In this document: piece by piece, positions 36,672-46,099 of the stretch
Layout of the letters: each line of letters begins with the position of its first letter
How positions within the stretch are numbered: the stretch's first letter is position 1
Assembly (NCBI GenBank): GCA_004556155.1
Contig: SFIM01000007.1
Coordinates: forward strand, 20,924-84,923
Length of the DNA: 64,000 bases
Direction of reading: 5' to 3'
Origin: Clostridiales bacterium
Lineage (GTDB): Bacteria; Bacillota; Clostridia; Christensenellales; Aristaeellaceae
Position numbers and translations under genes: made by a program
Notes under the pieces: generated by a model
What the model was told of the DNA's origin: nothing
Database searches by the model: none
The model's input: the letters and a program-made list of their open reading frames with translations, nothing else

Positions 36672-36889
36672 GTAAATTGCCGTCCGAAACCCGCGCCGCG
36701 CTTGCCGTAAGGCAGTAGCGCGGGGCGTACAAGGAAAGAATCAAAGAAGGCTGCGCTGCGCCGTGAAAGTCAAGTTAATAAAGCTGGAAGGCGGCACTGC
36801 CGCGGGGATGATTGGGCGCTGGAAGCAGAAGCGGAAAGCCCCTGCGAGAGGACGGTTCACAGCAAACGCGGCTTATCCCTTCATACGAA
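36672..36889. other. Gene-free remainder between uvrA and the secreted-protein gene
   Basis: It holds the right arm of the inverted repeat at 36730-36742, then GC-rich sequence without a supported gene. A 75-codon frame starting at 36763 has no ribosome-binding site and no recognised similarity. Confidence 0.5.
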
Positions 36890-36923
36890 CAAACGCCCTG
36901 CGGGCTTATCCGCAGGGCGTTTG
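36890..36923. terminator. Bidirectional hairpin downstream of the reverse-strand secreted-protein gene
   Basis: A perfect 14-bp inverted repeat (CAAACGCCCTGCGG) with a six-base loop. It lies 37 bases after the end of the minus-strand gene. T-runs are short on both sides. Confidence 0.7.
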
Positions 36924-36960
36924 CTGTTGTTTAGGATGGATGATGCGAACAGACTGGCGT

Positions 36961-38334
36961 TTACTCCTGCGCGCTGGTCAGCAGGGTTAGCAGCAGGGCC
37001 ACCTGTTCGGGCATGGCGGTCTGCGCATTGGTGATCAGCGTGGCCAGGCCGTAGTTCTGCAGATCGGCCAGGAGCAGATTCGCTTCGTCTTCGCCCATGG
37101 TGGAGGCGTCCAGCACGGTCAGGCCTTCCAGAGAGGGAGCGGCGATGTCCAGGGGCTCGCCCAGATCAAGGCTTACCACGTTCAGGGTGACCAGGCCGTC
37201 ATCCAGCCCCATGCCGGGATCCAGCGACAGGTAGGCAAAGCCGTTGAACTGCTCGGTCGCGCCGGTTACGCCGAAGGCAAGCTGCCATTTTTCGCCGTCC
37301 ACATAGGCGTACAGCTGCGCATCCACGGTTTCGGAATCGGTGATTTCAATGGTTACGCCCAGCAGCAGATCCTCGGTGTTTTCGCCGCTGGTAATGGCGT
37401 TATAAATGTCTTCCCAGGACTCGGCTTCGCCGGACTCGGAGGAGTTGGTCATCAGCGTGATGTCCATGCACGCATGGTTGTTTTCGTTTACATAAGAGGA
37501 CAGCTGGAGCTGCAGGGAATCCATCGCATTGATGATGATATGCTGACTGCCGGCGGCTTCATCCTCGTATACGGTGACAGCGCACATTACGTTTTCTTCC
37601 TGTGCGTTCAGCTCGTCAACAGCGCTCTGGACGGACTGCATCAGCTCGGGCAGGGTGAGCTGCTCAGGCTGCCCCTCATTGACAAGCTCAAGCACAGACT
37701 GCAAAATGCCCTGCATGGCGGCGTCGGAGGACAGGCGGGTGCTCCAGGCGCTCCAAAGCGCGGCGACGTTCTTGGTGGTGATTACCGAGGTGGCGCTGCC
37801 GTCTTCATTGACAGCGCCCTGAATCTGAGCGGAAATCGCCAGCGCGTCTTCCCAATAAGGAGCCACAACGGCGCTGAGCTGCTGCAGCATGGCCGTCATC
37901 TCTTCCTGGGTGAAGGACTGGTCGTTGATAGTATAGGAGGGAATGAGCATATCGGAGAAGCTGACGCCCTCGGCGCGGATGGCATAGTGCGGGAACAGGC
38001 TGGACACGACGGATACGCCGGTATCGTCGGCAGCGGCGGTCAGGTTGGCGATTACGGTCTCGTTCAGCTCCACGCTGACATGGGCCAGATCGCCCTCTTC
38101 AACTACATAGATGCCCAGGTTATCCAGCACTTGCAGGAACGCGTCGGCAGCCTGCGCATAGCCCAGGGAGCCGTCAGGATCCATCGCGCCGGCGAGGGAT
38201 TTTACATAGTTTTCATCCAGGGCGACGGACAGGCCGGTCATTGTACCGGTAGCAGCAGCGGCTTCCTCGGCGAAGGCCGCGGTGCAGGACAGCGCCAGAA
38301 CCAGCGCCATCAGCAGGGCAACAAGCTTTTTCAT
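36961..38334 (-). CDS. Secreted protein of unknown function, acidic
   Basis: The 457-residue protein has a clear signal peptide (KKLVALLMALVLALS..TAAFA, cleavage before EEAAA). The mature protein is very acidic and rich in Ala, Leu and Ser, with no cysteine cluster, membrane segment or catalytic motif that I recognise. It resembles in style the two larger secreted unknowns just upstream (38442 and 40030) and may belong to the same functional set. It has its own strong promoter (38392-38421). A weak 7-bp inverted repeat lies in the leader at 38355-38371. Function is unknown. Confidence 0.75.
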   Translation of the reverse strand: MKKLVALLMALVLALSCTAAFAEEAAAATGTMTGLSVALDENYVKSLAGAMDPDGSLGYAQAADAFLQVLDNLGIYVVEEGDLAHVSVELNETVIANLTAAADDTGVSVVSSLFPHYAIRAEGVSFSDMLIPSYTINDQSFTQEEMTAMLQQLSAVVAPYWEDALAISAQIQGAVNEDGSATSVITTKNVAALWSAWSTRLSSDAAMQGILQSVLELVNEGQPEQLTLPELMQSVQSAVDELNAQEENVMCAVTVYEDEAAGSQHIIINAMDSLQLQLSSYVNENNHACMDITLMTNSSESGEAESWEDIYNAITSGENTEDLLLGVTIEITDSETVDAQLYAYVDGEKWQLAFGVTGATEQFNGFAYLSLDPGMGLDDGLVTLNVVSLDLGEPLDIAAPSLEGLTVLDASTMGEDEANLLLADLQNYGLATLITNAQTAMPEQVALLLTLLTSAQE

Positions 38335-38391
38335 TGAAAACGGTTCCTCCTTTTAATGTTTCATAAACATTACGATTGTATGACCAAGTAT

Positions 38392-38421
38392 ATTATACCA
38401 TGGGCGAATCTGCCATGTCAA
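38392..38421 (-). promoter_or_regulatory. Promoter of the acidic secreted-protein gene
   Basis: Minus-strand TTGACA (38416-38421), 18 bases ending in TGG, TATAAT (38392-38397). Confidence 0.8.
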
Positions 38422-38441
38422 TGCAGAAAGCGCCATGTTGA

Positions 38442-40028
38442 TTACTGCGCGGCGGGAATTTCAGTGGGAATTTCTGCCGGCGTTTCGCTGGGCTGCGCAG
38501 TAGGCGCTTGGGTGGGAGCCTGCGTGGGGACATCGGTAGGCGCTTGCGTGGGAACCTCGGTAGCTGGGATGGGCGTTGCGGGCTGGATCTGTCCCAGGAT
38601 CGCGGTCAGGCTGCCGATCAGCGCTTCGCTGTGGGCGGCAATGTAATCGGTCAATTCTTGCTGGGACAGCCCGTCCAGCGCCACAGCAGCGGCAGTGTTT
38701 ACCTCCGCCTGCGACAGCGGTGCGCCCGTGCGGCTGTGGTAATTCAAGGTCAGTGCCGTGTCCGTGCCAGGCTGGGTGTAGGATAGATTCACATCCACCC
38801 ACACAGCGTTTTCGGTGCTGGCTCCGGCGGCCAGGGTTATGTCCGCCTGAAGCAGCTGCGTGGGGAAAGTTTGCCCCTGCGCGGGCTGCACCAGCAGGGA
38901 GAAGGTGTGCTGCTGTGTGCGCTCCTTGCCGGCGTTGGCTTCGTTATACTGTTCTTCGCCCAGCACGGCGGTGAACAGATAGGTACCCGCCAGCGCGACG
39001 CTTTCGCCGGAGCTGAGCGAGAATTCGCCCGCATACACGCCCGTCCCCTGCGCGCGCAGGGAAAAGCGCAGCACAGTGCCGGTGGTCAAGGTCATCTCAA
39101 TCGTCTGTGCACCGTTTTCCTTTTCCAGACGGAAATGGGACAGCGTTGCATGATTTTCCAGGGGCAGATCCAGCGTTTCGCGGATCAGCGTGCCATCGGC
39201 GGTAAAGGCGCGGGTGAGGGTCAACACCTGCTCGGAGGAAAGCTGATTCAGCGCGCTGACGAATACGGGAAGCATGCCCGGCTCCAGATACAGCGCGGCT
39301 TCCTCTGGGCTGAAGCGCTGGCGCAGCAGGCCCAGCATTGTTTCATCCTGATACAGGGCGCGCAGCAGCTCTTCGGCTTCCTGCGCGGCCTGCTGCACGG
39401 TGAAGGTGGCGGTGGATATGGTGCGCATGTCGCCATCCGCGTCGCGCTCCAGCGTCATCTGGGTGTTCTGCTGCAACCAGGCGGAAAGCAGGCTGTAGTA
39501 TGGCGCAAGCGCCGCGTTCAGCTGAGTCTGCCAATCGCTGTCCGCCGTTGCAACGGCATAGAGCGCGCGGTTCAGCGAAGGCCAGGGGGCTTCTCCTGCG
39601 GGGAAGAGCATCATGGACAGTGCGTTGGCGTCGCGCGGAATGGACAGCACCTGTTCGCCCAGCACGTCGCCGGAAATGTACTGCCGGTCGCCCCGCCCGG
39701 ACAGGGTGAGGGTGGACAGCTTTTCATCCGCGCGGTAGAGCATCAGGCGCGTTTGCGTATCGCCCAGCGTATCGGCGGATTTGGAGCGCACATAGGTGGC
39801 GTTTAGCGATACCGCGGGCAGCAGCTGCTTGAGCGCCGCCCAGGTATCCGCGCCGATAAAGAAGGGCGCGTCGCCCGCCGCGCTGGCGGAAAGCTGCACG
39901 CGGTAGCTGGTGTTGGCCTCGATCTGGCGCTGCATAATATCCAGAATGGGCTTGTCCGACACCTTGGCCAGGCCTGTCAGCGGCAGCGCAAGCAGCACGC
40001 ACAGCAGGATGCACAGGCATTTCTTCAT
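38442..40028 (-). CDS. Secreted protein of unknown function with Thr/Pro-rich C-terminal tail
   Basis: The 528-residue protein starts with a signal peptide (KKCLCILLCVLLALPL, likely cleavage near LAKVS). The large central part has alternating beta-like segments and no motif I recognise. The last 45 or so residues are a low-complexity tail of repeated TQAPT and EIPTEIP units, typical of cell-wall-spanning or surface-exposed linkers, but no LPxTG sorting signal follows. It starts one base after the stop of the gene at 40030 and is the last gene of the GNAT-headed unit. Function is unknown; binding or display at the surface is conceivable. Confidence 0.75.
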   Translation of the reverse strand: MKKCLCILLCVLLALPLTGLAKVSDKPILDIMQRQIEANTSYRVQLSASAAGDAPFFIGADTWAALKQLLPAVSLNATYVRSKSADTLGDTQTRLMLYRADEKLSTLTLSGRGDRQYISGDVLGEQVLSIPRDANALSMMLFPAGEAPWPSLNRALYAVATADSDWQTQLNAALAPYYSLLSAWLQQNTQMTLERDADGDMRTISTATFTVQQAAQEAEELLRALYQDETMLGLLRQRFSPEEAALYLEPGMLPVFVSALNQLSSEQVLTLTRAFTADGTLIRETLDLPLENHATLSHFRLEKENGAQTIEMTLTTGTVLRFSLRAQGTGVYAGEFSLSSGESVALAGTYLFTAVLGEEQYNEANAGKERTQQHTFSLLVQPAQGQTFPTQLLQADITLAAGASTENAVWVDVNLSYTQPGTDTALTLNYHSRTGAPLSQAEVNTAAAVALDGLSQQELTDYIAAHSEALIGSLTAILGQIQPATPIPATEVPTQAPTDVPTQAPTQAPTAQPSETPAEIPTEIPAAQ

Positions 40029-40029
40029 A

Positions 40030-41169
40030 TCAGGGATCCTCCTTATCAGCCGCGCGCGTAGGCTCGGGGGATACGCGCAGCTGCGTGATATCGCCGTTTA
40101 AATAGTCCGTCCAGCACAGGGCCTGCAAAAGCGCCTGTGCGTTGGCGGGATCCTCCGCCATCAGGGTTTGCGTAAAAAGGCGCGCAAGGGCCGCTGTGTC
40201 GGTTTGTACTGGCAGCCCGGCGGGAAGCGCGGCTGCCGTCCACTGTACCGTGCCGGAAAGCAGCAGCTTTCCGCCGCGGTTGAGGGCATAGGCTGCGGTC
40301 TGTTCGCCATTTGGCTGCAAGGTCAGCGTGTATTTGAGCGAGCGTTTGCCCTGCTTGCGCTGATAGGACGCGGTGGACTTGCCATCCAGAAAGCTGCTGG
40401 TATAGCGGCCGTCGGCAGCAAAAATGCGCTCGTAATCGCCCGCGACGCGGCGCACCTCGCATGACCAGACGGTCTGCTTGGCAATGCGCGCGCTGAAGGC
40501 GATCCTGAAATTGCGCGTTTCGCCCTTTCCCTGGCTGGGGCTTCGAAAGGCCAGGTACAGCGCCTTATCAGCCCGGCAGCCCCATTCCAGCCGGATCTCG
40601 CGGATATCCTCGGGCGCAACGCGCGCGCTGCCGGCATAAAAGTACGCGCCGATTTCCTGCCCGTCGCGGGCAAAGTAGCGCTTGAAGGTGGCCTTGTCGC
40701 TGGTGATATCAAAGCCGGAAAGATCGTAGGCAGGGAACACATCCGCGATCAGCGCCAGCACATCGGGCCACTTTTCCTGCCACTCCTCGCGCGTGAGGGC
40801 GTAGGTCAATTGCAATGGGCTGGTCAGCACGTCGCCCATTTCAATGGAGCGGTGCTCCTCGCGCTCGAAATCCGCCAGCAAAGTGCCCAGCGATTGCGAC
40901 AGGGACAGCATGAGTTCCAGCGTTATCCGCGGCGCGCCGCTGCTTAACGACAGCCAGGCTTGATTGCCGCGCGCAAGCTGGCAGCGCATATCCGCGCCCG
41001 TGTCGTCCACGGTCAGCGTCATGCCGTCCAGCAGGGTATTCAGCGCCTCGGCCGCGCCCTGCGGCCAGAGCTTGCTGTCCTGCGCTGTAAAGGAGAGCGC
41101 AACGCCCTCACCCAGCGCCATGCCGGGCAGCAGAAGAAGAATCAATACGATGCAAAGCAGCCGTTTCAT
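40030..41169 (-). CDS. Secreted protein of unknown function
   Basis: The 379-residue protein has a signal peptide (KRLLCIVLILLLLPGMALG, cleavage before EGVAL) and a basic C-terminal half. Segments such as LSFTAQDSKLWPQGAAEALNTLLDG and SLSSGAPRITLELMLSLSQ resemble those of the downstream protein (SSxG, ALxxLL patterns), suggesting distant paralogy. The start overlaps the stop of the GNAT gene (ATGA), and the stop lies one base from the next start, so the three genes are translationally coupled. I do not recognise a family. Confidence 0.75.
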   Translation of the reverse strand: MKRLLCIVLILLLLPGMALGEGVALSFTAQDSKLWPQGAAEALNTLLDGMTLTVDDTGADMRCQLARGNQAWLSLSSGAPRITLELMLSLSQSLGTLLADFEREEHRSIEMGDVLTSPLQLTYALTREEWQEKWPDVLALIADVFPAYDLSGFDITSDKATFKRYFARDGQEIGAYFYAGSARVAPEDIREIRLEWGCRADKALYLAFRSPSQGKGETRNFRIAFSARIAKQTVWSCEVRRVAGDYERIFAADGRYTSSFLDGKSTASYQRKQGKRSLKYTLTLQPNGEQTAAYALNRGGKLLLSGTVQWTAAALPAGLPVQTDTAALARLFTQTLMAEDPANAQALLQALCWTDYLNGDITQLRVSPEPTRAADKEDP

Positions 41170-41654
41170 GCCGTCAGCAGCCGCTCCATTTGCAGCCAGT
41201 GCTCATCGTAAGCATCGGTTTCGCCCACGGCGATAAAGCCGGTTTCTTCATATAAATGAATGGCGGGCGCATTATCCGCGCCAACCAGCAGGCGCACGGC
41301 GTCATAGCCCTGCGCGCGGGCTACATGCAGCATGCTGCACAGCATGGCCTTGCCATAGCCGCGGCCCTGACAATCGGGCAGCACACCCAGGCGCGCGAGG
41401 GCGCAGGGCTTGCTGGCCGGGGTAAATACGTCGCCGGTTTCCGCGCCCTCCTCGGGCAGGATCAGGCTGGCACAGGCAACGATGCGATGCGCGTCGCGCA
41501 GCACATACAGGCCGCCGAAATCCAGATCCTCCCGCACCTCGACGGGGCTGGGATAGTATTCGTTCCAGGTGGATTGGGGCTGATTGGCGCAGAGACGATA
41601 CAGGCGCAGCAGGGGCAGCGCGTCCTGCCGCTGCGCGCGGGCCAACTTCATCAT
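41166..41654 (-). CDS. GNAT family N-acetyltransferase
   Basis: The 162-residue protein shows the GNAT fold, with the acetyl-CoA binding motif LPDCQGRGYGKAMLCSML around residues 105-122 and a C-terminal LYEETGFIAVGE. It should transfer an acetyl group from acetyl-CoA to an amine. The substrate cannot be told from sequence. The ATG at 41654 has GGAGGT nine bases upstream. It heads a three-gene unit with two secreted unknowns, an unusual pairing of a cytoplasmic acetyltransferase with exported proteins. Confidence 0.87.
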   Translation of the reverse strand: MMKLARAQRQDALPLLRLYRLCANQPQSTWNEYYPSPVEVREDLDFGGLYVLRDAHRIVACASLILPEEGAETGDVFTPASKPCALARLGVLPDCQGRGYGKAMLCSMLHVARAQGYDAVRLLVGADNAPAIHLYEETGFIAVGETDAYDEHWLQMERLLTA

Positions 41655-41679
41655 AAGGCATATACCTCCACTGCTTCCC

Positions 41680-41708
41680 ATTATAATAGAATATCGCCAA
41701 AATGAAAA
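41680..41708 (-). promoter_or_regulatory. Promoter of the GNAT unit
   Basis: Minus-strand TTTTCA (41703-41708), 17 bases, TATAAT (41680-41685). The near-palindromic ATTATAAT also offers a plus-strand TATAAT at 41682-41687 for the divergent membrane-protein gene, without a clear -35. Confidence 0.5.
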
Positions 41709-41727
41709 GCCAAAAGGAGATTTTGCC

Positions 41728-42576
41728 ATGAATTTGTCCGCCCGCGCGCACAAAAATTTACAATCCGCCCTGGCTGGGGCACTGCTGGGCGGACTGATGG
41801 CCTCGCCGCGCGCGGGGGCGGCGGCTGTACTAAACGGACTAACGGCCTTTACACAGGGTGTGCTGCCGTTTCTGTTTCCCTTTTCCTGCCTGGCGCAGCT
41901 GCTTGCCTGCGGGCGGCGCGCGCCGCTGTGGGCGCTGCGGTTGACCGGCATGCTGGGCGGTTCGCCCACGGGCGCACGGCTGCTGGCGGAGGTGGGGGAT
42001 GAGCGCGCCGCGCGGCGCTCGGCCATGATGACGGGCGGGGTGAGCCCCATGTTCTTTGCGGGCACGCTGGCGCTGTGGCTGGATAGCCGGGCTGATGGGA
42101 CGATCCTGCTTGCATCGCATCTGGGCGCGCTGGCGCTGGGCGGGCTGCTGCTGCCGCGCGGGCAGGCGCGCGATATCCAGACGCCCGAGGTTTCCCTGCC
42201 CCAGGCCGTGGCGCAGAGCGCGCTGGCCATGCTGTCGGTGGGCGGGTGCATCGCCATGGGCGCGCTGGCGGCGGCCCTGACCGGGGCCTTTTTGCCTGAT
42301 GTTCCGCGCGCGCTGCTGCATGCGGCGCTGGAAATGAGCGGCGGCTGCCGGGCGGTAATTTCCCTTGCCTGGCCGCGCGTGCCTACGCTGTGCCTGATAT
42401 CGGCGGCCTGCGCGTTTTCGGGCGCGGCGATCCTGTTTCAGAACGCGGGCTACTGGCGCGGGGTGGGGATATCGGTTGTCCGGCTGGCGGGTTACGGGGT
42501 CATTCGCGCCGCATTGAGCGCGGCGCTGACATTTGTGATGATATGCATTTGCCAAGCCATGAAAATTGCGGTATAA
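41728..42576 (+). CDS. YlbJ-like integral membrane protein (nucleoside-recognition/Gate domain)
   Basis: The 282-residue protein has about seven hydrophobic segments. The segments LPFLFPFSCLAQLL and MLGGSPTGARLLAE match the Gate-domain layout seen in YlbJ and the SpoVV/SpmA/SpmB group, where a similar loop is G.P.GA. YlbJ is a sporulation membrane protein that helps dipicolinate uptake. The ATG at 41728 follows AAAAGGAG. The promoter of dnaE lies inside its last codons. The subfamily is uncertain, and a general nucleoside-recognition transporter is the alternative. Confidence 0.6.
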   Translation: MNLSARAHKNLQSALAGALLGGLMASPRAGAAAVLNGLTAFTQGVLPFLFPFSCLAQLLACGRRAPLWALRLTGMLGGSPTGARLLAEVGDERAARRSAMMTGGVSPMFFAGTLALWLDSRADGTILLASHLGALALGGLLLPRGQARDIQTPEVSLPQAVAQSALAMLSVGGCIAMGALAAALTGAFLPDVPRALLHAALEMSGGCRAVISLAWPRVPTLCLISAACAFSGAAILFQNAGYWRGVGISVVRLAGYGVIRAALSAALTFVMICICQAMKIAV

Positions 42577-42577
42577 T
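42549..42577 (+). promoter_or_regulatory. Promoter of the dnaE operon
   Basis: TTGCCA (42549-42554), 17 bases, TATAAT (42572-42577), overlapping the end of the preceding gene. Confidence 0.8.
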
Positions 42578-42607
42578 ACGGAAGATAAAAAATGGGGAGG
42601 TATCGCC

Positions 42608-45600
42608 ATGGCGTTTGCGCATTTGCATCTGCATACCGAGTACAGCTTGCTGGACGGCGCGTGCCGCATCAAAAAGCTGCCCGCGCTGATTAAGGAGCTG
42701 GGCATGGACGCCTGCGCCATCACCGACCATGGCGTGCTCTATGGCGTGGTGGATTTTTACACCGCCTGCCAGGATGCGGGCGTGCATCCGGTGATCGGGT
42801 GCGAAATGTACCTGTGCCCCAATATGGATGAAAAGGTGTACGCCAACCGCGAATATAGCCACCTGATTTTGCTGTGCGAGAACAATACGGGCTACCAGAA
42901 CCTGATGTATCTGTGCAGCGAGGCCTTTACGCGCGGTTTTTACTATAAGCCGCGTATCGATTATAAACTGCTGCGCGAGCACAGCGAGGGGCTGATCTGC
43001 CTGACGGCGTGCCTGTCGGGCGATCTGCCAAAGCTCCTGCTGGACGGCCGCATCGCCGAGGCTGAAAAGTATACCCGCGAGATGGCTGCGCTGTTTGGCC
43101 CCGATCATTTTTATATCGAAATCATGGATCATGGCATCTCTGAGGAAAAGCGCCTGCTGCCGCGCATCATCGATATGAGTGAGCGCACCGGCATTCCCTT
43201 GGTGGTCACCAACGACTGCCACTATATGCGCCGCGAGGACGCCGAAACGCAGGAGGTGCTCATGTGCATCCAGACGGGCAAAACGCTGGATGACGAGAAC
43301 CGCATGCGCATGGATACCGATCAGCTGTATGTGAAAAGCGAAGATGAAATGCTGGCGCTGTTCCCCGGCCATGCGGACGCGGTGCAGCGCGCGCACGATA
43401 TCGCCATGCGCTGCAACGTGACGTTTGATTTTAATACCGTCCATCTGCCGCACTTCCCTGTGCCCGAGGGCGAAACCAGCGATACCCTGCTGCGCAAGCT
43501 GGTGGAGGAGGGCTTTGCCAAGCGCTATGCGGCAGACGATCCCGTGGCGCGCGAGCGCCTGGAATACGAAATCGGCGTGATCACCCAGATGGGGTATGTG
43601 GATTACTTTTTGATCGTGTGGGATTTCGTCAAGTTCGCCAAGGACGCGGGCATCATGGTGGGCCCCGGACGCGGCAGCGGCGCGGCCAGCATCGTGGCCT
43701 ATTGCCTGAATATCACCCAGCTGGATCCCATCAGGTATAACCTGACGTTTGAGCGCTTCCTCAATCCCGAGCGCGTCAGCATGCCCGATATCGACATGGA
43801 CTTCTGCTATGAGCGCCGTCAGGAAGTGATCAACTATGTGGCGCACAAGTACGGGCAGGATCATGTGTGCCAGATCATTACCTTTGGCACCATGGCCGCG
43901 CGCGGCGTGATCCGCGATGTGGGCCGCGTGCTGGGCTATACCTATGCCGAGACCGATCAGATCGCCAAGCAGGTGCCCATGGATCTGGGCATGACGCTGG
44001 AAAAGGCGCTGACGCTGAGCACCGAGCTGAAAGCCGGGTATGAGAACGATCCGCGCATCAAGCGCCTGATTGATATTTCGCTTAAATTGGAGGGTATGCC
44101 GCGCCATGCCTCCACCCATGCCGCCGGCGTGCTCATTACCGGCGAACCGGCGGTGCACTTTGTGCCGCTGCAAACCAATGAGGATGTTGTCACCACGCAG
44201 TTCCCCATGGGCATTATCGGCAAGCTGGGCCTGCTTAAAATGGACTTCCTGGGCTTGCGAACCCTGACGGTGATCCGGGATACGCTGGATCTGATGCGCT
44301 CGCAGGGTGTGAATATGAAGCCTGAGGACATCCCCATGGACGATCCTGCGATTTATCAGATGATCTCCCAGGGCGATACGGACGGCGTGTTCCAGCTGGA
44401 AGGCGGCGGCATGCGCACCTTCCTTACCAACATGCAGCCCGAAAACTTTGAGGATATCATCGCTGCCATCAGCCTGTACCGTCCCGGCCCCATGGAGTCC
44501 ATTCCGCGCTATATTGCGGGCAAGCGCGATCCTGCCAGTGTGCACTATGAAACGCCGCAGCTTGCGCCCATTCTGGATGTTACCTATGGCTGCATGGTGT
44601 ATCAGGAGCAGGTGATGCAGATCGTGCGCGATCTGGCGGGCTATTCCTACGGCCGCTCCGACCTGGTGCGCCGCGCCATGGCCAAGAAGAAAAAGGACGT
44701 CATGGCTGCCGAGCGGAAAAACTTTGTCTACGGCTCTGAAAAAGAGCATGTGCCCGGCGCGGTCAACCGCGGCGTGCCTGCCGCCGTGGCCGAGCATATC
44801 TTTGACGAAATGACAGCCTTTGCCAGCTATGCCTTCAACAAGGCGCACGCCGCCTGCTATGCTGTGGTCGCTGTGCAGACGGGCTGGCTCAAGTATTATT
44901 ATCCGGCGGAGTTCATGGCCGCCATGATGAACAGCGTGGTGGGCAACGCTGCCAAGGTGGCTGCCTATATCCAGTACTGCCGCAAAAAGGAGATTCCCGT
45001 GCTGCCGCCGCACGTCAATTTTTCCGATCGCAAGTTTACGGTGGAAACCAACAAAGAGGGCGTAAAGTGCGTGCGCATGGGCATGAGCGGCGTGAAAAAT
45101 GTGGGCAACAGCGCCGTGGACGCCATTGTGCAGGAGCGCAGGCTGTCCGGCCCCTATCGGGATGTGTTTGAGTTCTGTCGCCGCATCGACAGCGAGGCCG
45201 TCAACAAGCGTGCGGTGGAAAGCCTGATTATGGCCGGGTGCTTTGATCATATGGGCGCGACGCGGCTGCAATGCATGCGCGTGTTCGATCAGGCGCTGGA
45301 GGCCAACTCCGCCAAGCGGCGGCAAAACGTGGTTGGGCAGATTTCGCTGTTCGATATGGGGCAGCCCACCGCCGATCTGGCCATCGAGGATACCTATCCC
45401 GATGTGGGCGAGTATCCCTACAAGCAGCTACTATCCATGGAAAAAGAGATGACGGGCGTGTATGTGTCCGGCCATCCGCTGGACGAGTACCGCAAGGAGC
45501 TGGAAGCGCTGGAAATCAACACCGCCTGGGTGGCGGAGCTCAAGGAGCGCCCCGATGCGGGCATTGATGAGGATGGCCGCCAGGTGGTCATGGGCGGCAT

Positions 45601-46099
45601 CCTGACCGCGCTGCGCCCTAAGGCCACCAAGAAGGGCGCGATGATGGGCTTTATCACCCTGGAGGATCTGACCGGGCAGATCGAATGCCTGCTGTTCCCG
45701 CGCATCTTTGAGCGCTATAACAAGCTGCTGGAATTGGACATGCCTGTGCTGCTGACAGGGCATTTGAGCGTGCGCGAGGAGGAGGATACAAAGCTCCTGG
45801 TGGATGTGGTGGAGCCGCTGGTGCAACTGCCCCCGCCTGAGGAGCCGATGTCCGATATCGAGCGGGCTAAGCGTTCGCCGGTTAAACTGTATCTGCGCAT
45901 GCAGCGCAGCCAGATGGACGAGGTGAAAGAGGTGCTGCAGCGCCAGCCGGGCAAGGTGCCCGTGTATATGAATTTCCCCGACGAGGGCATTACCCTGCTT
46001 GCCCCGCGCGATTGGTGGTGCGAGGACGCGGAGGACATGCTGGCCACGCTGATGACCACCCTGCCCGAAAAAGATATGAAGGTTGTGGATAAACGATGA
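42608..46099 (+). CDS. dnaE: DNA polymerase III alpha subunit
   Basis: The 1163-residue DnaE starts with a PHP domain (FAHLHLHTEYSLLDG, residues 2-16), continues with the Pol III palm motifs (GPGRGSGAAS near 357 and PDIDMDF near 394), and ends with an OB-fold region around residue 1000. In low-GC relatives DnaE works beside PolC. Which of the two replicases this organism relies on cannot be told from here. ATG 42608 has a GGGGAGG site. Its stop overlaps the next gene by four bases, so it is the head of a long coupled operon running to the helicase loader. Confidence 0.96.
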   Translation: MAFAHLHLHTEYSLLDGACRIKKLPALIKELGMDACAITDHGVLYGVVDFYTACQDAGVHPVIGCEMYLCPNMDEKVYANREYSHLILLCENNTGYQNLMYLCSEAFTRGFYYKPRIDYKLLREHSEGLICLTACLSGDLPKLLLDGRIAEAEKYTREMAALFGPDHFYIEIMDHGISEEKRLLPRIIDMSERTGIPLVVTNDCHYMRREDAETQEVLMCIQTGKTLDDENRMRMDTDQLYVKSEDEMLALFPGHADAVQRAHDIAMRCNVTFDFNTVHLPHFPVPEGETSDTLLRKLVEEGFAKRYAADDPVARERLEYEIGVITQMGYVDYFLIVWDFVKFAKDAGIMVGPGRGSGAASIVAYCLNITQLDPIRYNLTFERFLNPERVSMPDIDMDFCYERRQEVINYVAHKYGQDHVCQIITFGTMAARGVIRDVGRVLGYTYAETDQIAKQVPMDLGMTLEKALTLSTELKAGYENDPRIKRLIDISLKLEGMPRHASTHAAGVLITGEPAVHFVPLQTNEDVVTTQFPMGIIGKLGLLKMDFLGLRTLTVIRDTLDLMRSQGVNMKPEDIPMDDPAIYQMISQGDTDGVFQLEGGGMRTFLTNMQPENFEDIIAAISLYRPGPMESIPRYIAGKRDPASVHYETPQLAPILDVTYGCMVYQEQVMQIVRDLAGYSYGRSDLVRRAMAKKKKDVMAAERKNFVYGSEKEHVPGAVNRGVPAAVAEHIFDEMTAFASYAFNKAHAACYAVVAVQTGWLKYYYPAEFMAAMMNSVVGNAAKVAAYIQYCRKKEIPVLPPHVNFSDRKFTVETNKEGVKCVRMGMSGVKNVGNSAVDAIVQERRLSGPYRDVFEFCRRIDSEAVNKRAVESLIMAGCFDHMGATRLQCMRVFDQALEANSAKRRQNVVGQISLFDMGQPTADLAIEDTYPDVGEYPYKQLLSMEKEMTGVYVSGHPLDEYRKELEALEINTAWVAELKERPDAGIDEDGRQVVMGGILTALRPKATKKGAMMGFITLEDLTGQIECLLFPRIFERYNKLLELDMPVLLTGHLSVREEEDTKLLVDVVEPLVQLPPPEEPMSDIERAKRSPVKLYLRMQRSQMDEVKEVLQRQPGKVPVYMNFPDEGITLLAPRDWWCEDAEDMLATLMTTLPEKDMKVVDKR

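Noticed and set aside
42500..45325. Long minus-strand frame opposite dnaE, and a similar one opposite relA (55396-57705)
   Set aside because: Both mirror well-supported genes and have His/Gln/Ala-rich nonsense composition.
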